A DNA stretch of 64,000 nucleotides from the NCBI GenBank assembly GCA_964057225.1, contig OZ059897.1, forward strand, positions 14,074,001-14,138,000, in the 5' to 3' direction. Positions 23,331 through 34,129 of this stretch are shown here, one piece after another. Source of the DNA: Auanema rhodensis. Its lineage: Eukaryota; Nematoda; Chromadorea; Rhabditida; Rhabditidae. Position 1 is the stretch's first letter; each line of letters opens with the position of its first letter. The position numbers and the translations under genes were made by a program. The notes beneath the pieces were generated by a model. It was not told where the DNA came from. It did no database searches and saw only the letters and a list, made by a program, of their open reading frames with translations.

Positions 23331-25602
23331 TAAAGAAAATAATCTCAAAGACTATTATTCAAATTATTTAATAAATCATAAGTGGCAATGGAATTTTTTC
23401 CTTTTTTGCCTGTATCAATGAAACAAAATTTTAATAATTAGCAACTATGTGCAGATCCTATGTGACGTAATGAATGCAAATCAAATTTTTTGTCCTTCAA
23501 GAAAGCCAAATGAAATGCTTTTATATTAGAATTTAAATAGATAGAATGAGGGAATGGAATAAAAGAAAAATGAAGCTGTCATGTTAATCTTATATAATTA
23601 TCTATTCGACTAAGATATTGTGGCCTTAACATGAATTCCGCTTTCGCTTTAAAACCTTTTTTTGCCGTTTGTTCTCTGCTCCGTAACCATCTTACTAATT
23701 ATGTAATAGGTTATTGCTTCGATGCTTTTTATATTTTTTTTCTTTCTGTAAACTACTGAATGTAATGTGCTAATTTATACTCCAGTATTTTAGGTTACGT
23801 TTTAACGTTTTTAGTAAAATTAATTTTGTTAATTTTTAAATTTAAAACATTAGTAAGAATTACTCAAAAGTTGTAGAAAACCAAGTTTGTTTCAACAAAC
23901 TGTTCCAATTTGAATATACAAGTATTGATAAACACAACATCTAAGAAAACACATTTCGAAAATTTGAAAAAGTTTAATTCAGAAATTATTCTAAAAAGCT
24001 TGATTGGAAAATGTATGAAATATTTACTGTTGCTCACTGCGTTTGGATTCCCATATTTGTAGAAGCGGCCGTTTCAATCTTATTTTCTCTATTTGATTTC
24101 AAACATTCGTCTGTTTTTGTTTGTTATTTAGAAATATTTATGATCTTAATTGCTAAAAACATGCTCCATGAAGTATTATCTATAAAATTTGGAATATAGA
24201 TATATACATATCTTGAAGGAAAGAAAGAAAAACAACATAAAACTTAGGCATAAGTTTTAAGCTTGTATTGAAAGAACTATCAAGGGACTCTCTCAAGGGA
24301 TACCGCTTTTGAGATATGACCAATCTCATTCAGTTATTAACTTCTGTTTTCAATAGTTATTTCTTCATATTTATATCTGATTCCTAGCATATTTCTCATC
24401 TTTCATAAACAAAACAGAGCACATGATAATATATCTTTGAGGTTTATATTTAAAATCATATAAAATAATTATTAAATTATTAGAAATTACTATTTTTAAT
24501 AATATTAGCCAACACATATATCTAATTTCTTCTGTGTTTTTTTTATCTTCATAACAATTGTTTTGAGCATTTGTTGGCATGCCTGTAAACTGAGCGATTT
24601 TTTTCTTTTATTCGTGAAAAAAATTAACATTTAACAGAGTCAGTTCAAATCTTTAATTGATTTTATAAAATTTTCAACTAATATTCACAGAGTAAAATAG
24701 ATTATGTATACTTATTTGACTCGAAAATGGAAAGAAAAAGAAAACAACAGAAACATGGATAAAGAGCTACGAAATATTCTGAAGGAATAATTTTTATTTT
24801 TCTGCTCATGCACACATAGCCAACACAAATTTTTAAATTTTATTTCAACTTTATTTTACATACATATGAGTGTGTATTTATGAATGAATTACACTAAAAA
24901 TTATATTTAATGTTTCTTAAACATCATCATTTCCGCAATGAGTCTATACTATGTATGTATATATTATATATTTCTTTCAGTCACAAAATTATGTATCTTA
25001 ATTTTTTACGTATTTTAACGAATCAGAAATCAGAACATCAGTGCAAAAAAAAAAAAACGAATAACATACAAAAAATTCAAGATCGTTGCATGTGATTTGT
25101 AATAGGAAGCGATTTGAAAGCTGAAACTAGTAGTTTTCCCAACCAAGTTTCTTCAAGTCTGAACCTATAATTAGATTTTGATTTGCTTTGCTTCTCCTCA
25201 TTTATATCTGATCTCACTGTCATACTTTGCGTATCTATCTATTCGTCGTTTTCCAATTCTCCGGAAACTCCATCGTTCTTTAAACACTTTTTCCCATATT
25301 GAACTTATTTTAGTTGGAAACATCACTTAGTTAAATCTTCTTTTTGCACAATATATTCTTCTTTTTTTCTTTTTTTTTTTAAATTTGCACCTTTATCCAT
25401 TCACAAATACGTTAACCATATATTAATTATTTTAATCTTACTTTGTTATTTGTTTATAAAATATATTTCAGTATCTTATAGGATTTATTCTTAGATATGA
25501 TTATTTTCATTTTTTTTGTCTTTCTCACTTACTTCATAAAAAAATAATAAGAAAAAAACATTTCTCTTGCATATTCTAGTTTAATCAGATGTGTTGAAAA
25601 GG

Positions 25603-27061
25603 ATGCTCTTTCTCCTCCAGTTTTTGGAGATATGGCCTATAGTTTCAAGGTAGTTTTTTTTCAAGTTTCAAATATAATTGCTTGTTTGTAGTTCGGCGTT
25701 TTCGATTAGAAAGACATCAAATCGAGAACATCACCAACAAGCCAGAAGTGAGCCATGTCTCTTTCCCCGAGCTTTTACTAAGAACTGGGATATATTCTGC
25801 CAATATGACTACCATAAGGTATAACAACTACATATTCACACATCTATAACATTAACTTTGCGTTAACAGATTCAATATATGTGTGATCCAACGGGTATCT
25901 TATCTAGAACGGAAGTTGAAATGCTCGATGTTACTGTTAAGTCATTGAATATGACCTCATGTTTTTGCGGATCTACCTGTGATCCTCATTCAGGTAGCCG
26001 ATTAGGTATTGTTGTTATTCCTAACACAACATTATATGAGTATGCACATTAAATATTAAAATTCCAATAATATTTTCATTTCAGCTTAGAGTTTTGTGAT
26101 AAAACAGTAGATCGTAGTTTGTCAGCGTCATTGCCTATATCTGCATATCAATACGGTTTACTTCTTAATCAACATTGGGCAGATCAATGTAATGTTGATC
26201 TTATGTTACTATATATTCGAATATGGATATCTGATAGAGTAGTTCGACCATTCATTGTTCCTATCTATGCGTGAGTTTTGAACAGAAAATTTTGAAAGAA
26301 AAGAATGTTATTGTTCACAATGAACAAGAAATTTGCTTATTTCGGATTCGAATAAAACACATGTGAATATGAAAACATGAAAAAAATACTTATTTTACAA
26401 GTTAATTCGTCTTAATAATCCCATAAAATATGAATTTTTTTCTGAATATATTGGAAAAATTAATGAATTTTTTTTGAAAACTGTGAATACATTTCGGAGT
26501 TTCGGAGTCGGGTTCTTGCTTTCCTAATCAGTTTTCGTTTTTTTTTCAGGAATTCCTTCCAACGTTTCCAAAGATTTAGTCGTCCTGTGGCAACGAATAT
26601 TCGAGAGCCTGTGTTATCTGTCCTACAACGTGCTTTGAAACAAAATAAAAAAATAATAGAGTCAGAACAAAGAGAGGTGTTGCCTTATTCGTTTTGTATT
26701 TTTGATGAAAATTATTTTTTTCTTTTTTTTTCAGACAAATACATCTATTCCTGATTGGGCGAAGCTAACTGCTGTAGGCATGGTGTCATTTGTATGTTTA
26801 GCTTTTTACATTGCCAATTGCGTGACGAACAAAATGGGAAAAACACAGCAGGTAGGCCTAATCATCAAATACGCTTCGAAAAATCCGTTTTTTTGTTTGC
26901 AGAAGTCCAAAACATCTGTGGCTTCAACAAGAAAATCCTCAGACCGTTTTCGAGCAGGATTTGGCGGTGGAATGATTATGAATCAGACACAACAAAAGAA
27001 AAGTGTGATGATGTTCAGGACTTTTTCAAAGACTCCTAGAAATAATGTTAATCGTCTTTAA
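25603..27061 (+). CDS. TPM-domain single-pass membrane protein (MOLO-1-like)
   Basis: Predicted type I membrane protein of 310 residues. Exons 25603-25649, 25692-25818, 25870-26039, 26085-26270, 26550-26676, 26735-26851 and 26903-27061 all join in frame. It opens with a signal peptide (MLFLLQFLEIWPIVSSS). A luminal or extracellular TPM domain follows: CDPTGILSRTEVEMLDVTV with a Cys cluster (CFCGSTC), RLGIVVIP, then the IPIYANSFQRF segment. One membrane helix lies near residue 230 (MVSFVCLAFYIANCV), followed by a basic, Ser/Gln-rich cytoplasmic tail. Known relatives in C. elegans include MOLO-1, an auxiliary protein of levamisole-sensitive acetylcholine receptors, which has the same order of signal peptide, TPM domain and one helix. 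The family match is from motif pattern, and partner receptors here are unknown. Polyadenylation-like AATAAA follows the stop near 27131. Confidence 0.75.
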
Positions 27062-28335
27062 AAACTTGAAGATTTCAAATGTAGCTTTTAAGTTATTTTT
27101 GTTTTTATTTTATGTAATTTCTTTAAAAAAGAAATAAAAATGTTTTTTTTTTCACACATTTGTCTGTTATCAATATATTAAAGTTTTAAATAAACATAAA
27201 AATATGAAAAAGAATATGTATATTTTGACTTTTAAACTTAATAATCTATAAAACAAATCTACAACAAACTTGAAAATACTGTATGTACGTTTATAACTCT
27301 ATGAAGAAATAAAATCATTTAATCATTCAAAAACTTCCTTTTTCTGCAAATACTCGTTTTCTTTGATTGTATAGAATTGCATATTTAAATTATAATTATT
27401 TTATTATTTTTAATTTTTAATTTCTAATTTCATATTTATTTTTAGTTTACTTGATTTTTCGTATGATTTATATGAACGTGATGTATTTCAAAACTGAAAA
27501 TGTTCAACTTTAGTTGCAGATCTCAAAATTGATATTGCGTAATTTTGCAGATGAAGCTGAAAGCATTACTCAGTATTTGAATTTTCATTGAATAGTGCTC
27601 TTTGAGAGATTATTTTATTCTAGATAACATATTGTATTAGGATACACTATAAAGATGAAATTCTGATCTAAATGAAAAATGAGTGTTCTGAAGATGTACC
27701 TTATGATCATAAAACTTAATTTATCGGGTCAATAAATGAGAGATAAGGTTATCTATGAGAATATGTGAGAGAAGAAAAGTAATGGATTGATAGAGAAAGA
27801 GGTACGCTATCCCAAAGATGAAAAGAGAAAATGAGAGAAGTTTGTTTGAAAAATTGCCCAAGAATCTCGATGTATTCATAGCAGGAGCAACAGACAAAAA
27901 TCGTAAATCTTCTTATCTTGGAACTAATTGATGAGAAGCCCTTTTCGTTATTTCGATATGTTCGATATGAAAAGGATACAATGCGTAATCGCGTAAACTA
28001 GTAATCTTAGAAAATCTTGTGAATCCATGTTCGTTCTTCGAATAACATTTCCCATTCATCATTTAACCTACCATTGCATTACTATAACGTTTATATCATG
28101 ATATAACATAAGATAAATTAAGTTTTTTCATTTCATTTACCTAATTTATTATATAAATCTTTATCTATGTGATATTATTGCGCTGAATAATAATTGCGAT
28201 AGCTGTTATTCGACATAATATTATTCTTTTCATATTATCATAATGAAGTTGGATTTTAGTAATTAACTAACTTATGTCGTAATTGTATTTAGAAACTTTT
28301 TATTTCAGTTTGATAATTAGAGTTAAAATACACTA
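27062..28335. other. Intergenic, no gene seen
   Basis: AT-rich sequence between two plus-strand genes. An AAATAAAA string near 27131 could end the upstream transcript. The acceptor-like tttcag at about 28303-28308 lies shortly before the phosphatase ATG and could accept a spliced leader. Confidence 0.5.
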
Positions 28336-30267
28336 ATGTTTATAACAATTTACATCACATATCTTGTAATATGTTCAATAGTAGACGCAGATAAGCTTAT
28401 TTTATCTCAAATTGTAAGGATTTTTCAATTTTTTTACTTTCTTTTCTTTTGCGATGACTATCACGTTTTCATTGTTCAACATAGGTTTTCCGTCATGGAG
28501 CCAGAGCATCTGTTGAAAAGGCTACAACCGAAGAAGCAGCTGAGCACTTTTTCAGGGGCAGAGGACAACTAACTGATGTTATTAAATCTTTTGTCTATTC
28601 ATACTTCAGATTATTTTTTTTAGGAAGGAATACAGCAAGGGTATGAATTAGGGAAAGCTCTTCGGCAAAGAACACAGAACCTAATTGATCTTAGATTGAT
28701 TCCAGATGAAGTTTACACAGATTGTTGTCTTTATTCAAATATGAAACTATTTGTTACAGGTTGAATTTCGAAGTAGTCCTTCTGATAGATGTATTCAAAC
28801 AGCAGAAGCTGTAAGTATGGGTTTATTCAATCAAACATCTACTGGATTACCAGTAATAGCTGCAGTTCATACCTTTGCTATGAATGATAGTTGGGTAAAT
28901 TAACCTTAATGATTGTATTCGAATCAAATTTGTGATTTTTTTTCAGTTACTTTATCCTGTTTCTTGTCCTATTATTATTTATACAATAGGTCATGAATTA
29001 AGAATGACTGGAAATTATACCTATGTATGTTATGATATACATAATTTCTTTTTTTTAAATAATAATTCTTTTTAAGTTCCAAGTTCTTAAACGTAAAGTC
29101 AGTCAGCTATGCAAACAATCAACACATTGGAAGAATCAAGCAAATTGTAAAAATATGGAAGCATATATGATAGAAAGTAGATCAAGATTAGCAGTGCCTG
29201 ATTGGTTTAATGAGGATGTTGAATATGAAGCACAAACAATAGCTTCAGAGGTAAATATTTAAACCTTCTCTCTCGCTAACTCTTTCTCTCTCTCTATCTC
29301 TCTATCTCTCGCTCTCCTTCACTTTTCTAGTACAAAAAACTGGTTTATCTTTAATTTAAGCTCAAGTTCAATTACTTGTTTTGGTCTTAATTTAATTTAG
29401 ATGTTTTATACAAAGGAACAACTTTTAATTGAATTTGCTTAAGTTAAAGATCCATAATTAGGGAACAAAGTCAGGTCAACATGATTTGTCAATCCATCCA
29501 GAATGTTTTCGGCTAATCAAAAACTGATAATATGTTGAAATGATGAAAATACTTTCACTTGTTTTAGGCGTTACATTACATAACTGGATCAGGAAAATTT
29601 AAAAACAGGGATTTCATTCAAAGACGAGTTGGGCTATTGCTAGATACACTATTGAATACAATTTCTAAAGCTGCTGAAGCTTACCAAAATGGAACAAATT
29701 ATAAGAAACTTTTTGCTTATGCTACGGTATAACTTCGAAATTATTTAGTAAATAACATAAGATTATTTAAAAAATAATTGCAGCATGATATTATGTTATT
29801 GCCGTTGTTCACTGCATTTGGTTTGGATACGCTTGACGAGCATTTGCCACCATTTACGACTTCACTTCTCATTGAATTATGGGAAATCAACGATGAATTA
29901 AAAATCAAGGTTTTAAACAAATTATAAATGATTATAGTATATCTTTAGTTTTTCTTTCGACGAGATCGTGGTTCATTTATTCCTATTACTCGTGATGTTG
30001 AAGTATGTAAATACCAAGAAGAATGTAATATTACTACAGTATTAAATTGCTGTGATGAATATCGTCATACTGAACCATGGAAATTATGTGAAGTATAATA
30101 ATTATTTTTCATAAAATATTTTAATTTTTATAAATTATAGAATATAGAGAATGCAGGATCAACTTATCTATCAGGTAAATGCAAATTTGTTTTTTTAAAA
30201 TAATAATAAATTGTGAATTATAGGTGTACTCCTTATAATCATTTCATTACTTACATGGATATCATAA
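28336..30267 (+). CDS. Histidine acid phosphatase
   Basis: Hydrolyses phosphate monoesters through a phospho-histidine intermediate; probably secreted or held at the outer membrane face. The signal peptide (MFITIYITYLVICSIVDA) is followed by the active-site motif VFRHGARAS, the family step GRGQLT, then EGIQQGYELGKAL, the second arginine in EFRSSPSDRCIQTAE, and the proton-donor motif YATHDIMLLPL. The C terminus ends in a hydrophobic run (GVLLIIISLLTWIS), which suggests a GPI-anchor signal or a short membrane anchor. About ten exons with short introns join in frame; the first is 28336-28413 and the second 28485-28577. The RHG-x-R-x-P motif has Ser in place of the usual Pro. C. elegans has many such acp/pho genes, often intestinal; I cannot assign a one-to-one orthologue. 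Confidence 0.9.
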
Positions 30268-30767
30268 AATAGGAATCAGAATCATATGAATTTTTTTTTT
30301 ATCAATCTGAATAGCAACTCAAATTTTTATTTCAACAAAAATTATTTTAAAAACAAATATATGTATTAGATTGTAGATGTAGAAACAATGAAAAATAAAA
30401 TAAAAATTGCAGTCTTGAACAAGAAAATGTTCAAAAGAACAAAAAAAATAAGGAAATACATACGATATACATTTCCAATAAAATACATATTCATATACAA
30501 TATGTATAACATTTATTCAAAAATATTATATTTCTACAATACTAGGAAGTTCAAGTTCTATATATCTTTCTACATATGTATAAATAATATGATCATATAT
30601 TTTATTATATAAAAATTTTAAATAATATATACATCTGTTTGTATTTGGATTTATTTACAAATATTTTTTGTTGTGGAGAATAATCAAGATATATCCTTAA
30701 TTATTACAATTTAATTGAATTTGTTCTAAAAAAATATTTTTTTAAAGAAAATAATAACAATTAGTTC
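30268..30767. other. Short intergenic stretch
   Basis: AT-rich and A-run-rich sequence between converging genes. The open stretch at 30388-30612 is Lys/Ile/Tyr-rich with no motif and looks like chance in AT-rich DNA. Confidence 0.5.
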
Positions 30768-32044
30768 TTACTGAATTCTCGTACTATTTCTATTGTTTTG
30801 TCTACACAATAAAGATGATATCATTTTTCGATATCTTATATTTAATAATATATATGATATAGTATAACAACTTGTACTAAGTCCTAACGAAGATAATAAA
30901 ATCTCGAATAAACCTTAAAATATATAATCTCGAATAAACCTTAAATCCTTAATGTTTGAATTATAAGAATTATTTACTTTTTGGTATTACATATCGAGCA
31001 TTTATATAATTACCCAAGGGGCGGAGTAGAAAACATATTATAGTTATTGTTGTCTTAAAAATTAAATTAAATATAAAAATATATTTTGCACATACTTGAA
31101 AAATTAAAGATTTTAAAACTCTAATATGATGATTTGTAATCAGATTTGAACTAACAGACTGTTTTTCTTTAATTGTTTTCACAATTAAACATATAGAAAT
31201 TAGTACAATCTAAATTTTAAAAAAACTATTTGATATTAAAAAATGAAAACATACAAACACAGATATTAATTCTCCCGAATATGTAAGATAAATATAAATT
31301 TGAGCAAATTGATTTTTAATATTAACCAAGAAATATGATTTATCTACTAGATAATCTATTTGTAATTGAGAAAGCTGAAAATATTGTTTGATTTTTTGAA
31401 TTTCCGAAAAAAATTAAGTTCTAACGTTGAAACCAGCATCTTCAATGATACGTCCTTCATCTATAAGATAATGTAAAATTGTTGGAATTACAGCATTTAA
31501 TATGAAAATAAAAATAAAAACCACTGGAATTATAAATGGTTTCTAAAATAAATAAATAATATATTGAAATATAAGTTATATAAGTTTACATTAAGTATAT
31601 GTTCTGCATTTGATAATATTTGAAGTCGACAGATGAAGGATAATACTAGAAAAGCTTGAAATACTCCAATTGAAAAACAGTATAAACAGTATAAGATACG
31701 GCAATTCAATCCAGTTAAAAAGAAATATCCTTCGCAGTAAACGATACCAAAGCCTAATTCTGGATAATATTTACCAAAAAATGACCAATTTAATGATAAA
31801 ATATATAATGTTATCTTAAAATAAATATTTTTAATCTTTAAAGGAAATATTAGAAAACCTGCTGGCCATAAAGTGATATAGTATATCTTATTTGTTCATT
31901 TGTTCTAACAGTTTTAAAAGAAATAAATAGAAACAAAAATATAATTAATGTATTAAATATTGTTATAATATTTTGAAATAATTTATAAAAAGAATGATCT
32001 GGGACAGTATATGTATTAATAAAATCATCAGCAAACATACTCAC
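30768..32044 (-). CDS. Srh/Sri-like chemoreceptor A
   Basis: Seven-helix chemoreceptor of about 340 residues on the minus strand in roughly eight exons. It starts at MSMFADDFINTYTV. The second exon carries the subfamily signature WSFFGKYYPELGFGIVYCEG followed by TGLNC. Helix 3 ends LSFICRLQIL. Helix 5 is IVLISICLIVKTIKEK. The cytoplasmic loop 3/helix 6 piece reads NHHIRVLKSLIFQ, which corresponds to MKVLKILLIQ in receptor C. The last exon has YILLNIRYRKMISSL, with RYRK in the position of the family PYR motif, and ends STRIQ. Introns have canonical GT donors, and several end in AAG. It belongs with receptors B and C but sits 8 kb away, separated by a mobile-element region. Confidence 0.7.
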
Positions 32045-32469
32045 CGTGTATGTATATCTGATATATAAATTATAAAAATGTAGAAAATTAATATGTTAGT
32101 TTTCGGAATTTCTATTTTATAGTAGCTATATATTTTTTCTTTTTTCTTTTTTCTTTTAATTTTTTTTTTAGTTTCCTTGTACAATACGGAATTCATTTCT
32201 GATTGTATTCTAATTTATACAATATCCTACACAATTGGATCTCGTATGTGCTTTACAACATTCAGCAACTATCTAGAGATTGATAGTTTGATAGTTTGTT
32301 TCTGTAAAAATATTCACTACATACTCAATTTGTATGGATTTCCTTGTAGAACATGTAAAAAAGAGAAATAAATCAAATAATCCTCATTTTTAGAAGGTTA
32401 TTGATATAAAAAGACATATTATAATAAAAAAATGATTTAGGATGCAAATTAACGTACAGCACTATAATT
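32045..32469. other. Intergenic, no gene seen
   Basis: Region upstream of receptor A. It has a T-rich tract near 32133-32170 and a weak open stretch at 32177-32371 with no recognisable motif. The Merlin-type fragment begins just after it. Confidence 0.5.
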
Positions 32470-32700
32470 ATGTTCATTTTTGCTTGGGCAGATAATTTTC
32501 TCACATGGAAGTTCGCGTATGAACAACTCGGTATTGGTTCCATGCCGACATTTGTTGATTCGACTAACTACTTGAGAGAAGCATGCACATTCAAGCTTCT
32601 GAAGACCAAGGAGAAAATAGGAGGATCCGGAAAGTCTGTAGAAATAGATGAAACTTTAGTTGCGCGTAGGAAATATAACACGGGTAGAGTAATTAAGTAA
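32470..32700 (+). mobile_element. Merlin-type (ISXO2-like) transposase fragment
   Basis: A 76-codon open piece matches the middle of Merlin/IS1016-like DDE transposases. It begins with a helix ending LTWKFAYEQLGIGSM, continues with TNYLREACTFKLLK and IGGSGKSVEIDETLVARRKY, and breaks off after NTGRVIK. The Asp in VEIDE is the expected first catalytic Asp. The downstream catalytic region is absent, and no terminal inverted repeats were found. It is a dead fragment. Family identity rests on the VEIDE...RRKYN-x-GR pattern, which is characteristic. Confidence 0.75.
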
Positions 32701-32875
32701 ATTTGGGTTTTTTTTTGCTGAGAATAACTTCGAATTATAATAAATATAATTATATTCGACACCGATTAAATGTTTATATTTTGTTGTTTAAGTATACTTC
32801 TACAGATCTTGGGTGGAAACCCCATCAGACCCCGCGGTTTGACATTGGGCACTCCCGCTGTATTAGATAGATGTA
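32701..32875. other. Linker with a GC-rich coding-like piece
   Basis: After the Merlin fragment there is AT-rich DNA, then a splice-acceptor-like cttctacag and about 55 GC-richer bases (32816-32870) that read GGNPIRPRGLTLGTPAVLDR, before the TA target site of the Tc1-like element. The piece is loosely like the RPSG-x-x-LGTPA motif of serine hydroxymethyltransferases, but it is too short to assign. Confidence 0.2.
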
Positions 32876-33024
32876 CAGTCCTGTGCGAAATAGTTGGGAC
32901 ACTTACTAGAATCCCTCATATCTTTCGAAACAAACTACAAAAAAATCGAAAAAAAATAATGATGAGTATTCTAAAACTCTATAGAATCAATAAATAAAAT
33001 TAAAAATTGAAATTAGCACGTTTA

Positions 33025-33510
33025 TTAATATTTAGTAGGGTAGCCAAAACTATCAATTACTGCCTGAAGTCTTCTGGGCATCGATTCGACGATTTTCTTC
33101 AGAAGAGTCGGTGTTATTTCTCTCCAGAGTGTTCGTAGGACTCTGAATTTCTCATCTTTGTTCGAACTTGGGAATTGCGATGAACGTCGGCCAAGTTCCC
33201 TCCAAAGATGCTCAATAGGGTTAAGATCTGGAGATTGGCTAGGCCATTTCAGCACGTTCAGGCGATTGTCCTCCAGAAAGCTTGTAGTCGAACGAGCAGT
33301 GTGCTTCGGATCATTATCTTGTTGAAGAATGAACCGATTTCTTGTTCCAAATTTTGATACAGCATACGGCAGGAAACATTCTTCTAAGATATTTTGATAA
33401 TCTTCGGCACACATCCTGCCTTCTATACGAAAAAGAGGGCCAACTTCGGAAGCACAAAAGCAGCCCCAAACCATGACGTTGCCGCCACCATGCTTCACCG
33501 TGGGTAGCAT
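33025..33510 (-). pseudogene. Tc1-like transposase, C-terminal catalytic block
   Basis: About 160 codons cover the second half of the DDE domain: TVKHGGGNVMVWGCF, then QQDNDPKHTAR with the second catalytic Asp, then WPSQSPDLNPIEHLWRELGR with the catalytic Glu, ending FGYPTKY. The region joining the two blocks (33511-33545) still reads RRPPNQRFNPQYMLP in another frame. The segment that normally holds the first catalytic Asp, several tens of residues, is gone. This shows an internal deletion with frameshift. Confidence 0.85.
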
Positions 33511-33545
33511 GTATTGAGGATTGAATCGCTGATTTGGAGGTCTTC

Positions 33546-33881
33546 TTACATTAGATTTCTCGCCAACAATCTTCGTCGAATATTCGAAGGATCAAGCCTA
33601 ATCCTGAACATTCTTAGAAGATGTTGGTTTAACTCGGATGACGTGATATCCGGATGCCGCTCTACGAGTTTAATTAATAAATTATCTTGTCCTACTGTTG
33701 TTTTTCTTCCTCTTCCTCTTGTCTCCGTTTGGTATGGTTCTTGTGAAGCTTTCCAAATATTTAGAATCGTACTCTTCGGCAAGGTGAGAAGCTGACTTAT
33801 CTTCCGTAAGCTGAACATTCTATTTTTCATGCTAAGAACGATGTTTTGAACTTCAGGGGTAGTTTTTTTGCCTCTAACCAT
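33546..33881 (-). pseudogene. Tc1-like transposase, N-terminal DNA-binding block
   Basis: About 110 codons from ATG contain the two helix-turn-helix units of Tc1-like transposases: MVRGKKTTPEVQNIVLSMKN with SLRKISQLLTLPKSTILNIW, then the GRGRKTT AT-hook-like linker and the second unit HPDITSSELNQHLL with SNIRRRLLARNLM. The frame stops where the catalytic domain should begin. Confidence 0.85.
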
Positions 33882-34129
33882 CTTAAATTATGAATTTTTA
33901 TTTTTAATTATGCAAAACAATGAAATCAGCATAAAATTCAATTTTAAACTTAAATTATTTTTCAAAAATTCAGTTTTCATCATTTGAAGTCTATATTCAA
34001 TCAATATCTTGATACTTGATCCTGAAACCTAAATTAATTTTTTGAATTTTGTTTTGTAGTTTGAAGTGGGTTTCTGGAGTCTTTTAGTTGGGGATTGAAT
34101 TCAACCCAACTATTTCGCACAGGACTGTA

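Larger units (their letters stand above)
18405..25602. other. 7.2-kb gene-poor stretch
   Basis: No convincing gene. Contents seen: a (TA)n run near 18545-18563, a GC-richer patch at 18870-18960, a purine-rich block at 19740-19860, a CT-rich run near 19931-19950, AT microsatellites at 22730-22757 and 23301-23326, and many homopolymer runs. Coding-like islands occur on the minus strand at 19991-20197 and 21280-22210, but without start, splice and stop signals that link up. The next entries describe these two. Confidence 0.5.
32876..34127 (-). mobile_element. Tc1-like transposon with complete ends, internally deleted
   Basis: A 1,252-bp element is flanked by TA dinucleotides (32874-32875 and 34128-34129). 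Its ends are inverted copies starting CAGTCCTGTGCGAAATAG and matching for about 24 bases, the standard Tc1/mariner design. The transposase is on the minus strand in two open blocks (see the two following entries). Because the region around the first catalytic Asp is missing, it cannot encode a working enzyme but could be moved by a full-length relative. The 195-bp element at 45960 belongs to the same family. Confidence 0.92.

Noticed and set aside
29265-29330. CT-rich microsatellite
   Set aside because: Lies within an intron of the phosphatase gene and is an ordinary simple repeat with no sign of function.
30388-30612. Plus-strand open stretch of 74 codons
   Set aside because: Low-complexity Lys/Ile/Tyr-rich reading in AT-rich intergenic DNA with no splice or motif support.
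31007-31023. AATTACCCAAG string like part of the nematode SL1 spliced leader
   Set aside because: It lies inside an exon of receptor A (coding LRPLGNY on the minus strand) and is not followed by an SL RNA donor or Sm-site region.
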